From the NCBI GenBank assembly GCA_032622095.1, contig CP136063.1:23066987-23130986 (forward strand): a stretch of 64,000 nt of DNA. The letters are read 5' to 3'. Position 1 is the stretch's first letter; the number at the start of each line of letters is the position of its first letter. Positions 47,490 to 59,003 of this stretch are shown here, piece by piece. Below the pieces are notes generated by a model that ran no database searches, was not told where the DNA came from, and saw nothing but the letters and a program-made list of their open reading frames with translations. This stretch comes from Siphonodentalium dalli (Eukaryota > Mollusca > Scaphopoda > Gadilida > Siphonodentaliidae). The translations under genes and the position numbers were made by a program.

Positions 47490-47640
47490 CATTAATGCCC
47501 TATTAATCAACTCCTTGACCACAGTAGAATTATGGGAAATTTTTCAGGGTTTAGTCGGATATGACTTGTCACTGAGAGCTTTCCAATGATTGGCAACAAG
47601 CCATATTTCCGACTCCATCCTGAAATTAAGGGCATTACTG
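47490..47640. mobile_element. TA hairpin MITE, diverged
   Basis: TA, ATTAATGCCCTATTAATC and GGGCATTACTG with TA; arms are shortened. Confidence 0.65.
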
Positions 47641-47976
47641 TAGAATTGTATTACAGAACTTACAGTCATCAAACAGAGGGAAAATCCAGGACAAATAAAA
47701 TGGAAAACCACAGAAAAAAAGACAACTATAACTTCTGTGCCCAAACTGTAACAGGCTCCGACAACAAATATAATAGACACGATGTGCTGATCACCGACAG
47801 TTCAGAGGAAAGCTGAGTGTTGTGACAGTGATACGTGATAGGCTTAATTGACCATTGTGTGTGCAAGTTCTGGGTCCCCAAATATCTAGATGCTGGATGC
47901 TTGGTTCCCATATTTATAGGCTTATTTTTCATACTATGTTTCTATTTTTGTTTGTTTTATTTTATCAAGCATGTAT

Positions 47977-48355
47977 TTAACCCTTTACCCAACAAAACGG
48001 CCAAAAACGCCCAAATAAAGCTTCAACAGTCTAAAATATCTTCGGTCTGTCTCAATAACACCATACAAATATGGATATCATTGGAACGGGTTCATTGACC
48101 ACATTGTGATGGTTACAGTTATGCCCTGTGCCAATACATTCTCTTATATATGCGAGTCGACCATAGGTCGCCTCGCATATATAAGAGAATGCATTGGCCT
48201 AAAAAAATCTTTTTTTACCATTTTTTTCTTACATTCTTTAACAATTTTATAAATTTTTTCTTACATTTTTTATAATAATTTTCTACATTCTTTGACAATT
48301 TTATCATTTTTAATATGTGTTAAGCCAATGCATTCTCTTATATATGCGAGGCGAC
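47977..48355. mobile_element. TTAA hairpin MITE, family A, copy 6, right end lost
   Basis: The left TTAA and terminus are intact; sequence stops in the second palindrome after GCGAGGCGAC. A Harbinger-like element begins 25 bases later. Confidence 0.8.
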
Positions 48356-48379
48356 AACAATTATAAAACACAGTCATAA

Positions 48380-49314
48380 GGCCATAATAAAAAAATTGAT
48401 AGATTTTCATCCACTTTTGTTTATCAAGTGGGGCGGGGGTGGGGGGGGGGGGGAATTTTTATTTTTATTTTCATTTTTCCAAGTACAAATAATAAGGCGG
48501 AATCGGGGGTTGATAGAAATAGAAACATCAGCATGTCCAATTAACCATTTTATTTGTCGCAGAATGTTACCCTGGAAAGATAGGGGCATTACCTGTACCT
48601 ATCTCTGATATAAATTTTGTGATGTGAATGTCTTTGAACTTTTGAGTTCAATATAAAAATGTGGGAAACAAGTGCATTCACAGATACATCATAGGGATGA
48701 AGACAATGACACAAAGTATATTTTTGTATATATTAATTTGAAATAGAAACACATATTGAATTAATTGATATATTATTCTTTCTAAAAGTTACTTTTAAAG
48801 ATAGGCCCACTACATGGTCAGAAAGCCAGCGACGTCTCCAATGGGGCTTGTCGGGCAGCATTGTGTGCGGACTGTTTTGCTCTGACCAGCACTTAACGAA
48901 ATTGGGATGGCATATCACCGACTGGAGCGGTGTTGTCAAGTTTTCCTCCCATGTATAGGTGGTAGACATCAACTACAGTTGTCAAATCATCAACCGTGCA
49001 CCCATACCAATCTTTTATTGTATGGGTGCCGGCCGATTGCAATCGTAAAATCATAAAAAACATTTGTATTTTCTTGTATTTTTCCACGTGCTATTGTGTT
49101 TACAATGCGTATAGAATTATGCCCCTTGGAACTGACAGTATAAATTCCGGATAATTTTCATATCGGGCTTTTTTTTAAAATAAACAACACGAGTTTATCT
49201 CGGCAATACATATCAGTCCCGTGGCAATTTTTAGCATTAATAAAAAAATTTGGGGCGGGCCCTAAAAATCGGGGCGGGCGGGGATGAAAAGCTAGCAATT
49301 TTTTTATTATGGCC
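48380..49314. mobile_element. 935-bp element with GGCCATAATAAAAAAATT ends and TAA duplication
   Basis: Inverted termini of about 18 bp, with TAA on both sides (48377-48379, 49315-49317). A 3-bp TAA/TWA target suggests PIF/Harbinger (inference). G-run-rich subterminal repeats (GGGGCGGG); no transposase ORF. Confidence 0.6.
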
Positions 49315-49639
49315 TAAAAGTTACATACTGCAACATACCGGTAGGTACATCCGCGAAGGTATATACGCGAATCATACATCATGCAAAAAGACTAACTCTT
49401 TTGGGCTTATAAGACAACACGTAATGTCCAAATTTCTCATTAAAGTTTTCTCCAGAGCCACAGACATTTTCTGTATGTTTACATATTTCCTTGCAAATTG
49501 CATGATTTCTTAAAATGTGTATATTTATTTGTTTGTTTGAGTTGTCTGCTTCATAAAAAAAACGTTTGTAAACACATGCAGTTCCAGTTGCAATACCACA
49601 AAAAAGTTGTCGGCGGTGTTCGTCAAGAATGAGTTTAGG

Positions 49640-49850
49640 TTGCTGCAGAATGAGGTCCACAGAGGGTGAATTTAGTGATGCCACCAAATTAACCCTCATT
49701 GGGACCTCATTCTGCTTGGCCTCATCTGCTAGGGGAGACATAGACTCAGACTGAAATTCCCAAATGGTGAATTTTGTGATGTACACCCATTGGGAACCTC
49801 GATTACGCAGTGTGTCGTCTGCCAATTTGGGGATATAGAGAAACTATAAT
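49640..49850. mobile_element. hAT-like hairpin fragment
   Basis: TGCAGAATGAGGTCCACAGA...GGGACCTCATTCTGCTTGG hairpin and the linker of the family, about 70 bases downstream of the 50-kb exon's donor. Confidence 0.65.
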
Positions 49851-49919
49851 ATAGAAATGGATACAATATTAATTGATGAGCACTATTAGTATGATGTTTA
49901 TATACAAAGTCATACTTAC

Positions 49920-50182
49920 AGTATAATAACTAATTCCTTTAAATTTAAAGGTTACAGTGTATGGGCACGTCATTAATGTTTTCGTCTCGCTGTCTGCTAG
50001 CATCGTCACACATAGCTCTCTAGATGAACGTTCAGTGAATTTGAGAGTACAGTCCGGTTTATATGGATCGCTACTCCCGTGAACATATAGCACTGATCTT
50101 CTCGGGATATTAAAAGTTCGCTTCCTCTTACAATCGTTTCCATTGGAGAAACTTATATCAGCAGTATGGCCTCCATATGAAT
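49920..50182 (-). CDS. Exon: first half of CUB-like module 2
   Basis: 263 nt, phase 1 to 0, with acceptor TTTTCTTTTCTAG and donor GTAAGT, coding residues 144-231 (the junction codon TAT gives Tyr144). Cysteines lie at 161, 188, 201 and 216. RELCVTMLAD and TCPYTVTFKF align with ICVTILVDD and CPYKLMAQN of the 59-kb exon, and the cysteine spacing is 27, 13 and 15 against 29, 14 and 13. The segment 145-160 (YGGHTADISF) precedes the first cysteine. The exon start and acceptor are copied three more times just upstream in the transcript direction. Reading through the donor stays open for about 16 codons before a stop, so the exon edge is set by the splice site and the phase match. Confidence 0.8.
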
Positions 50183-50500
50183 CTAGAAAAGAAAACAAGA
50201 GTGTCATTATGATTGGCACATGTGATGCCCATAGCAACAACCATGCAAAACTTATTTCAACAGTATGGCCTCCATATACGAATCTAGAAAAGAAAACAAG
50301 AGGGTGATTATGATTGGCACATGTGATGACCATAGCAACAACCATGAAAAACTTATTTCAACAGCATGGCCTCCATACGAATCTGGAAATAAAACAAGAG
50401 GGTGATTATGATTGGCACATGTGATGACCATAGCAACAACCATGCAAAACTTATTTCAACAGCATGGCCTCCATACGAATCTGGAAATAAAACAAGAGGT
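50183..50500 (-). repeat. Tandem array of 3' splice sites upstream of the 50-kb exon
   Basis: The acceptor plus exon start (CTAG or CCAG followed by ATTCRTATGGAGGCCAT) recurs with exon-start positions 50182 (real), 50283, 50382 and 50480, spacing 101, 99 and 98. Each unit also carries the pyrimidine tract (CTCTTGTTTTMTTTYYAG on the minus strand). The copy at 50283 has two extra bases, which shift the frame and produce a stop when an upstream acceptor is used. Units 3 and 4 are nearly identical. Confidence 0.85.
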
Positions 50501-50813
50501 GAATCATGATTGGCAAATAAGTTACTCAGAACATCAATTAGAACCGCACATGGTTTTGACTCGTAAGATATTAATTATAAAATATCATACAGAATTAAAA
50601 TAAAATTATGTCAAAATAAATGACTCACATTAATCAAACCAACGATATAGTAAGAGAGTTACACATACTATCAGCATATGAAACTCAATGAAGGGCTATT
50701 TCAATGTCATTCATTTTTTCTCTCTCAACTTTGAAATTGTCTAAAATCCCGATACAAGGTCTTGGAAGCTCACACTGGCTCATTGTCGATACCTCTGATT
50801 TGATTAACCCTTT

Positions 50814-50981
50814 CAGTGCCAAGTCCGAATTTTGTATCAACCCATATTTCCTTTATAATTTTTTTAATTTGTTGATTATAATAATGTGATACATTGTTAC
50901 ATTATTATAATCAATAAATTTGAAAAATATCAAGGAAATATGGATTGATACAAAAATCGGACTTGGCACTGAAGAGGTTAA
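50814..50981. mobile_element. 168-bp TTAA family B element without palindrome
   Basis: TTAA, CCCTTTCAGTGCCAAGTCCG and the inverse GGACTTGGCACTGAAGAGG. The whole element is one foldback; it lacks the GCCAATGCATTC hairpin seen in other members. Confidence 0.85.
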
Positions 50982-51069
50982 ATATGCCCTTAAATTATGA
51001 CAGAAGAAAGTAGATAAGGACTGTACAACCTAGCAGGATCTCATTGTTGTCAAATGGTAATTGTGAATG

Positions 51070-51172
51070 TCTCCCCGAGAGCTTTCCGATGAATGGCAAC
51101 AAGCCATATTTCCGACTAAATCCTGAAAAGTTACCCATAATTCTGCTGTGGTTAAGAGGTCGATTACTGAGA
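51070..51172. mobile_element. Half of a TA hairpin MITE
   Basis: GAGAGCTTTCCGATGAATGG to GTGGTTAAGAGGTCGATTAC; only the right arm remains. Confidence 0.65.
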
Positions 51173-51174
51173 AT

Positions 51175-51740
51175 GCACTTGAGGTGATTATGTAGCTATA
51201 ATAATTATTGAATGATTCTTTTGATCCTTGTTTTAAAGTTTTTGGTTCAACTTGTTGATTGAGTTTTGCAAATAAATTATTTCTTTGCTTAATATTCTTC
51301 ATACAGAAAAGGAAAAAATGTTCTTCGTCTTCTAATTGAAGACATATGAATATAATGAATGATGGATACAATTCCGATCTGCCAATTTATTGGACATTAC
51401 AAAAAAACTCTATAAAACAACAGCGTCATCACTAGGTATTCACCTATTCATTGTGCTCACTGATTACAACTCCCTTCAAATCATACATGTTTACATAGTC
51501 GGTTTCATCAAATGTGTATAAACAAAAATCCGCATATTTATTAGACCGTTACGTACGATATCTCTGAAGTACAAAATACTTTCGTCGCCTAACTTCCTCT
51601 GGACTGTCAATCTATTCAGTGCTTTTTTATTAGCTTTCCGTCTCCATTTGGGGTTAAAAATATTTGGCCAAAAGTTTGACCAAATGAAATTTTTATTAGC
51701 CAAATTCGAAAAAAGATTGTCCATTGTCCAATTTGGGAAC
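51175..51740. other. No gene seen (intron)
   Basis: Minus-strand frames of about 70-110 codons (51030-51371, 51491-51751) lack motifs and suitable splice phases. Confidence 0.4.
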
Positions 51741-51744
51741 TGAC

Positions 51745-53480
51745 AGCGCAAACACTGTCTCTGGCCATGCCCTTACTTGACCTGGTGACACTATTTGAAC
51801 AAATATGAATCCCAGTCACTGAAGAACTATCCATATTAAATATAAGCTATATAAACAAGATGATTCTTGTGAAGAAGATATTTTAAGAATTACCATAGAT
51901 GGAAAGAGGTGTCACTGGACTCACCCCTATTTCACCTGCTGACCCTATTTGAATCCCAGTCACCCAAATGACCATCAATGCTAAATATCAGCTAAATCAG
52001 CTGATGGTTCTTGTAGTCCAGTCAATGTAGTGATTTAAAACCTCACACTAATTGCAACAGAATTTATGTCACCGCTATGATGTATAGAAACGTTCACCAA
52101 ACATATAAAAAGTCCGAAAAAGTCCCACATTGCAAACTTGTGATTTTTGATGACTAAAAATTTCATAATTTCTCAGAATTCCTAATGAAAATTGTGAACC
52201 AATCGGTTCGCCACCACGTGAGGTGAGAAACGATCTTGACACGTTTGAAAGTAAACACAACATGCCGTGCGAAGCCAATTGCAAGTTGACAAGACAGCAA
52301 CTCCATAAACATTACAATTCACAATAATGGTCAATGTAGTCCTGAGGGTTCTTGTGAAGAAGAGATATTATGAAATACATGGAGGGAAATAGTTTCATCT
52401 CCCGCACCGCCCCTATTTGATCTAGTGATCCCATCTGAACTAATCTGAATTCCAGTTACCCAACGACCCTCCATACCAAATATAACCTAAATCAATCTAA
52501 TCTGAATTCCAGTTACCCAACGACCCTCCATACCAAATATAACCTAAATCAATCTAATCTGAATTCCAGATACCCAACGACCCTCCATACCAAATATAAC
52601 ATAAATCAATCTAATCTGAATTCCAGATATCCAACGACCCATCATACCAAATATAACCTAAATCAATCTAATCTGAATTCCAGATACCCAACGACCCTCC
52701 ATACCAAATATAACCTAAATCAATCTAATCTGAATTCCAGATACCCAACGACCCTCCATACCAAATATAACCTAAATCAATCTAATCTGAATTCCAGATA
52801 CCCAACGACCCTCCATACCAAATATAACCTAAATCAATCTAATCTGAATTCCAGATATCCAACGACCCATCATACCAAATATAACCTAAATCAATCTAAT
52901 CTGAATTCCAGATACCCAACGACCCTCCATACCAAATATAACCTAAATCAATCTAATCTGAATTCCAGATATCCAACGACCCTCCATACCAAATATAACC
53001 TAAATCAATCTAATCTGAATTCCAGATATCCAACGACCCATCATACCAAATATAACCTAAATCAATCTAATCTGAATTCCAGGTATCCAACGACCCTCCA
53101 TACCAAATATAACCTAAATCAATCTAATCTGAATTCCAGATACCCAACGACCCTCCATACCAAATATAACCTAAATCAATCTAATCTGAATTCCAGATAT
53201 CCAACGACCCTCCATACCAAATATAATCTAAATCAATCTAATCTGAATTCCAGATATCCAACGACCCTCCATACCAAATATAACCTCAATAGGCCAAATG
53301 GTTCATGCAAAGTAGACGCTATAAGAATTACTATGGAAGGAAATAGTATGTCACTGGCCCTGTCTCTAGTTGACTATTTAACAAATCTGAATTCCAATCA
53401 CACCCTCCATGACAAATATAAGCTTAATAGGCCAGATGGTTCATGCAAAGACATCTACAAAATTACTTATGTTTTGTATT
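51745..53480. repeat. Type R pearl-like core with an embedded 57-bp minisatellite
   Basis: Type R units (TATTTGAATCCCAGTCACC, GATGGTTCTTGTGAAG) at both ends. From about 52434 to 53285 a 57-bp piece of the unit is amplified about 15 times: CAATCTAATCTGAATTCCAG, ATACCCAACGACCCTCCATA, CCAAATATAACCTAAAT. Variants (ATATCC, CCATCATACC) recur in blocks. Confidence 0.9.
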
Positions 53481-53673
53481 GAGTGGTGAGGTCGATTTCT
53501 TTGAAATTATCGGCGATGCTAGTAGAATGCTACATTCTCCAGGTTGGCATAATGCCTGAATATTAACTTATCAGTTTCACAAACGCGATCAAGTCCATAA
53601 TATGTCTTTAAGAATTATTATTGAGGGGAAGAGTTATCTCCCTGGTCTCGCCCATATTTGACTTGGTGACCCT

Positions 53674-53782
53674 ACAGTAATGCCCTAAGTAATCAACTCC
53701 TTAACAAAAGCAGAATTATGGGTAGCTTTTCGGGATTTAGTCGGAAATATGGCTTGTTGTCATTCATCAGAAAGCTCTCGGG
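53674..53782. mobile_element. Half of a TA hairpin MITE beside the 54-kb exon
   Basis: CAGTAATGCCCTAAGTAATC to GAAAGCTCTCGGGG; left arm only, about 34 bases from the exon's donor. Confidence 0.7.
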
Positions 53783-53815
53783 GTGATAACAATGAAGAGA
53801 TAAAGCTGAACTCAC

Positions 53816-54029
53816 AAGAATTTGGTAATGGTGTTGTTGTTGTTGTTGTTGCTGCTGCTGTCGGAAACACATCATGTCTAATAGAGGCCACAACTGCTTT
53901 GAGTGTGTATTGTCTTGATTTATTTTGGTCAGTGAGGTAATTTGTAAACTCTATGGTCAAACCATTGTCAGAGCAAAGTCTCCATTTCTTATCAGCACCT
54001 GGCTTGTTGCATGAGTACACATCTTGAGA
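53816..54029 (-). CDS. Exon: second half of CUB-like module 1 plus Thr-rich linker
   Basis: 214 nt, phase 0 to phase 1, with acceptor TATTTTTCAG and donor GTGAGT, coding residues 73-143. YSCNK and WRLC supply cysteines 79 and 91, completing the six-cysteine set. The stretch GLTIEF and then QYTLKAVVA look like the two closing strands of a CUB fold. Residues 129-138 are an Ala/Thr run from a (GTT)n-type microsatellite in the coding sequence, followed by PLPNS; this is a plausible O-glycosylated linker and probably length-polymorphic. The same start (SQDVYSCNK with its acceptor) is repeated twice more upstream in the transcript direction, at 54527 and 55024. A half-copy of a TA-type hairpin MITE ends about 30 bases beyond the donor. 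Confidence 0.75.
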
Positions 54030-55031
54030 CTGAAAAATATATATTTGACCCTGTGCCAATGCATTCTCTTATATATGCGAGTCGACCATAGGTCGCCTCG
54101 CATATATAAGAGAATGCATTGGCTTAACAAATTTGATATTAGTTTTTTATAATGTTAAACAAATGTAAAAAATTAAAAAAAAATGACCAAAAAAAAATGT
54201 TAAAGAATGTAAGAAAAGATTATAAAAATATCCGAACCTATTATTATTATAATCTTTTCTTACATTCTTTAACATTTTTTTTGTCATTTAAAAAAAAAAC
54301 AATTATCCTTTTTTTTTTTTTTTTTTTAATAGTTTTTTACATTTGTTAACAATTATAAAAAAACTAATATATAATTTGTTAGGCCAATGCATTCTCTTAT
54401 ATATGCGAGGCGACCTATGGTCGACTCGCATATATAAGAGAATGCATTGGCACAGGGTTAAATTGTCCTGGTAAATTGGCATACTCAAATCATTTATCAG
54501 CTTGTTGCATGAGTACACATCTTGAGACTGAAAAATATATATTTGACCCTGTGCCAATGCATTCTCTTATATATGCGAGTCGACCATAGGTCGCCTCGCA
54601 TATATAAGAGAATGCATTGGCTTAACAAATTTGATATTAGTTTTTTATAATGTTAAACAAATGTAAAAAATTATTAAAAAATGACCAAAAAAAAATGTTA
54701 AAGAATGTAAGAAAAGATTATAAAAATATCCGAACCTATTATTATTATAATCTTTTCTTACATTCTTTAACATTTTTTTGTCATTTAAAAAAAAAAACAA
54801 TTATCATTTTTTTTTTTTTTTTTAAATAGTTTTTTACATTTGTTAACAATTATAAAAAAACTAATATATAATTTGTTAGGCCAATGCATTCTCTTATATA
54901 TGCGAGGCGACCTATGGTCGACTCGCATATATAAGAGAATGCATTGGCACAGGGTTAAATTGTCCTGGTAAATTGGCATACTCAAATCATTTATCAGCTT
55001 GTTGCATGAGTACACATCTTGAGACTGAAAG
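54030..55031 (-). repeat. Two extra ~497-bp units carrying acceptor and exon start, each holding a hairpin MITE
   Basis: Exon-start copies lie at 55024 and 54527, ahead of the real one at 54029. Each begins TCTCAAGATGTGTACTCATG with a YnCAG acceptor and encodes SQDVYSCNK. After that the copies lack 7 bases (CCAGGTG) of the real exon and soon run into a hairpin element. The element is bounded by CCCTGTGCCAATGC and GGCACAGGGTTAA and holds two long palindromes around an AT-rich centre. The acceptor pyrimidine tract of the two inner copies (ATATATATTTTTCAG) lies immediately next to the MITE end. Confidence 0.85.
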
Positions 55032-55263
55032 AAAGACACAATTTTCGTTATCATGCTCGCCTATTAGATTGACCAATGGGAATGGACAATTACCTATAGG
55101 ATATGAGGGGATGTTAGGTTCACCTTGATTGACACCAAAACCATATTGAAAGCCCAAGTGGATATGGAACAATAGGGAGCCAATAGATACCAACTTTGCT
55201 GCATCATGTTTATTTATGGTGTATTTTGTGCTAGGATGTCCGTTGGAAATCATTTTCTACAAA

Positions 55264-55552
55264 TTAACTCTTTCAGTGCCAAATTAACTCTTTCCTAATT
55301 TATGGTCTGTAGAGTGCCAGGGGCCGATAAAATCAGCCCTAAAAAAAATTTAAAAATTTTTGGGTTGAATTATTTTTGGGTATGCTTAAGCATGCTATAG
55401 CGAATTTAAAAACAAAGTGGATAAGTCCTTAGGGGCATGTTATATCTCAAAACTATCACCAAGTAGTCATAGTAATCATTTTGATGCCCATGAAAAACGT
55501 AAGATTCCCTGGCACTAAACCTACAAACTAATCCTGGCACTGAAAGAGTTAA
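55264..55552. mobile_element. TTAA family B element
   Basis: TTAACTCTTTCAGTGCC is duplicated at its left end and TTGGCACT-type inverse sequences end it at 55549-55552. The interior shares TTTTGATGCCCATGAAAAAC with 27195-27300 in reverse. Confidence 0.7.
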
Positions 55553-55796
55553 AATATATAGTACCATATATATATATGTACCAAATACTATGGTGCCATG
55601 TGAGGCTCAGCAGGGATAATATTTTATAAGTTATTTTTTGTGCGTTTGTTTTATATTTTTGTTTTACTTTCGTTCTTCTCAATGATCCACTATTTTTTTC
55701 ATTCTGCCGAAATTTCTGAAAAATGGCCAAACAAGTTCAGATATGGCCAAAATATTGGCCAGAAGAATTTAATGGCCAGAGTCCCAATAGCATATT

Positions 55797-56235
55797 TAAA
55801 GGACCACTTAATTTTCAAGTCACTGGTTATTTTTTTTCTAGTGACTTGATATAAATTTTAATAATAATCTATGCCATAAAATATGATTAAAATACTATAA
55901 TTCATCACCATTTGAAACATTTGTGTCTCAGAAGATGCCCATAGAGAAATAGAAAACAGCTGAAATCATCGAAAGATTCCCCCCTTTTTGGCTCCCAGAA
56001 TGCCACAGAATTCAAACTAAAGACGTATTTTTAATGGAAGAGAAATAACTCCATCTTCCGTTGAAAATAGTATACTTTTTACTACAATCTAGATGACAAA
56101 AATACATCGGTAACTCAACAAAAATAACATGTTCACAGTTTATAACACCGGATAAGTTGATAATACAATGTTTTGGAGCTTCCTCTTTCAACTGGTATAC
56201 TAGTATAATACGGCTTATATTTTATAAATGTGATC
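55797..56235. mobile_element. Left part of the 599-bp AAGGCCCACTTAA family
   Basis: AAAGGACCACTTAATTTTCA, TGCCATAAAATATGATTAAA and GGAGCTTCCTCTTTCAACTG follow the order of 18582-19180; the right end is replaced by G tracts. Confidence 0.7.
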
Positions 56236-56282
56236 TGGGGGGGGGGGGGGGGGTATTTACTGATCTGGGGGGGGGGGGGGGT
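56236..56282. repeat. Two poly-G tracts in a short direct repeat
   Basis: TGATCTG plus about 17 and about 14 G, then TATTTACTGAT, present twice. G-quadruplex potential. Confidence 0.85.
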
Positions 56283-56314
56283 ATTTACTGATTATAATGG
56301 TGTTCTTACTCACT

Positions 56315-56765
56315 AGACTGGTTAAAGAAGGGTGATGTTGTGTTAAATTTACATTATACTTGGATTAAAGAAGGGTGATGTTGTGTTAAATTTACATTAT
56401 ACTTGGATTAAAGAAGGGTGATGTTGTGTTAAATTTACATTATACTTGGATTAAAGAAGGGTGATGTTGTGTTAAATTTACATTATACTTGGATTAAAGA
56501 AGGGTGATGTTGTGTTAAATTTACATTATACTTGGATTAAAGAAGGGTGATGTTGTGTTAAATTTACATTATACTTGGATTAAAGAAGGGTGATGTTGTG
56601 TTAAATTTACATTATACTTGGATTAAAGAAGGGTGATGTTGTGTTAAATTTACATTATACTTGGATTAAAGAAGGGTGATGTTGTGTTAAATTTACATTA
56701 TACTTGGATTAAAAAAGGGTGATGTTGGGGTGTAAATTGAATTGTACAGAAGGGTGATGTTGGGG
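56315..56765. repeat. 43-bp minisatellite, ~9 units
   Basis: GGATTAAAGAAGGGTGATGT then TGTGTTAAATTTACATTATA CTT. Two diverged units (GGGGTGTAAATTGAATTG) end the array. Confidence 0.95.
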
Positions 56766-57088
56766 TGTAAATTGAATTGCAGCCATTGCTACTTCTCCCT
56801 GATAACAGTCCACATCTCCTTCATTATGTTAATCATGAAGCCTCAATAAAGTTATGAAACCTGTTAATGGTATATGTTAGATGTGAAGTGAGTTTCCTTC
56901 TAAATATTTTTATGCACATGTAGGGGAAAATTTGGTCAGAACAGATCAGACCTGAAGTGGTGAAAACGTACAATTCTGAAAACGAAATTTACCAAGATTT
57001 CTCATGCAAATTTCAATTTTTGATCGTTAAAACTTTCCATTTCAAGATATACTCTTAAAATGATGTAGAGCGGGATACAAAAGAAATT

Positions 57089-58058
57089 AGCTCAACTTAG
57101 GATAGTTTCATGTGTTACAGTCAATGGAGAGATTAAGAATGTGGAAATTTGAAATATCTAAGTAATACTGGATATCAACATGAAGAGATATATATAAAGT
57201 AAAATCCAAGATGGCCACTGGCGGCCATGTTTTCCAATGAAATTAAAGAATTAATTCGAAGTTTGGTGATGATCGAATGAGGGAAGTGGACTGTAGGGTG
57301 TGCGAAAGGATTTTAGACTAAAATCCAAAATGGCTGCCAGTGGCAGGTTTTTAAACAAAACTTGGAAAAATTAGATTTCTCGCATCTTGTGGTCATCCCG
57401 AAGATCCATGTGAAGTTTAGTGACAATTAGACTGACAGGGTCCTCCACAGATGTTTCACCTATTATAGTCAATTTATAGTCACCAAATATATGATTACTT
57501 TCTCAGATGTATATTGTATATATATTACGTTATGACAGACACCATTGTTTTATGGTTTGTTTTAATAAATCTTATCTTATCTTATCTTGACAAATAGGGT
57601 GTCGTCTGTAGGGTGTACCAAAGGATTTAGTCACACAAAAATTAAAATCCAAGATGGCTGCTGGCAGCCATGTTTAAAAAAAAAAATTTGTTGCTCCTAT
57701 GTTTTAGTGCCGAATGACTCCAAAATGACTTGTTCCCATCTACATGTCAATATTAACATCCACGACAAATTTCATGATGATCAGACGAACACTCTGGTCT
57801 GTAGCCCTGCTAATGGATTGAATTTAGAAATCCAAGATGGCCACTGGCCGTCATGATTTTTTGCTGAAAGACCCCAAAATGACTCGTCCCCATCGACATG
57901 ACAATGTCAATAGCCATGACAAATTGCATAATGATCTGACCAAAGGTATTATCTGTAGCCCATGCTAATGGAAATTGTTGATGGATGCACACACACATGG
58001 ATGATGGATACCATCCCATGGCAATAGCCCAAACTTTACAAAGTAAAGTTGAGTTAGA
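57089..58058 (+). mobile_element. Pearl-like element, type P, diverged core
   Basis: 5' motif (TAGCTCAACTTAGGATAGTT), core units with AAATCCAAGATGGCYRCTGG, and the 3' hairpin AGCCCAAACTTTACAAAGTA AAGTTGAG. A short TCTTATCTTATC repeat at 57575. Confidence 0.7.
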
Positions 58059-58059
58059 T

Positions 58060-58366
58060 TTAAAAAAATGAACAATGTTCAGAATTTATGTGAGTTATTT
58101 TCAATTTTACTTGTCATATTATTGCACAATATTAGTCTTAACAAAATGAATTGACGAAAGTGACTCTAATGATAAAATTTACCTGGAATATGTTCACTTT
58201 TGGGATTTTGCCACCAAAACATGAAATTTGCATGAGAAATGTTGGTAAATTATGTTCTCGGAATGGTGTGTTTTGACCATATCATACATTCTGTTCAATG
58301 TGGGATGTTCTTACTTGGGACGTTTGGGTAGTGGGTAAGTTCAGTCTATAACACAATACTAAACGT
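58060..58366. other. No gene seen (presumed intron)
   Basis: Nothing recognised between the type P element and the decayed exon-edge copy. Confidence 0.4.
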
Positions 58367-58403
58367 ACTGATTGAGTTCTGTCTATTTTGTTTTATAGGT
58401 TAA
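58367..58403 (-). repeat. Decayed copy of the 59-kb exon end and donor
   Basis: Plus strand 58367-58403 resembles 58990-59026, the last codons and donor of the 59-kb exon (shared: GAGTTCTGTCTATTTTG and ATACTAAAC). In the copy the donor reads GTACGT instead of GTAAGT. It lies about 620 bases downstream of the real donor. Confidence 0.55.
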
Positions 58404-59003
58404 CCAATACAGGTAAGTGGGTGCCTGACAAGGTAACACATCTGCCCGGGCCAACGAAAATCACACCTACCCCTCTGGAATGACAATACAAAGTCATGAA
58501 GATAAGTAGAGTGAAAGAAATAATGGCTTACAACCTATCCGTCATATAATTTCCCCACATAATGAAGGTGGTGCACAAATGTATGGATGTCAAAAGAAAG
58601 GGGAGGTTGTCTGCTAGGCATATTAAAGAAGATTCAAGGCTAAATGTGATGATGACCAAGGTCCCAATTTCTCGTAGACAAATTGCTCCTCGTTCTGATG
58701 ACATGAATTTTTAGGTGGAAGCCGGACCCTGGACCGGTTTATTAGAATTTTGAAAATAGTTTTAGAACGTACCCCACAAAAACAAGATTCATTTAATGCC
58801 AAAGGTAGAATTTCTAAGTTTTTGAAAATTACTCCCAAATGAGTTAAAAAAATGCCAAAATGTTTTGATAAAATCATCATCAGTTGCAGTTTGCTGACTA
58901 TATGCCACGCTAAGCGCATGTCACATCACGTTTCGACTCGTTACCTGCAAGAACATGAGATCAAAAGAATAGTCACATGACGTCATATTGATACTAAACT
59001 TAC

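Noticed and set aside
54987-55253. Minus-strand frame of 88 codons between the 59-kb and 54-kb exons as an extra exon
   Set aside because: Its acceptor-like TAG fits phase 0, but available donors (CAAGGTGAAC, ATAGGTAATT) leave phase 1, which does not fit the next exon, whereas 59004 joins 54029 directly.
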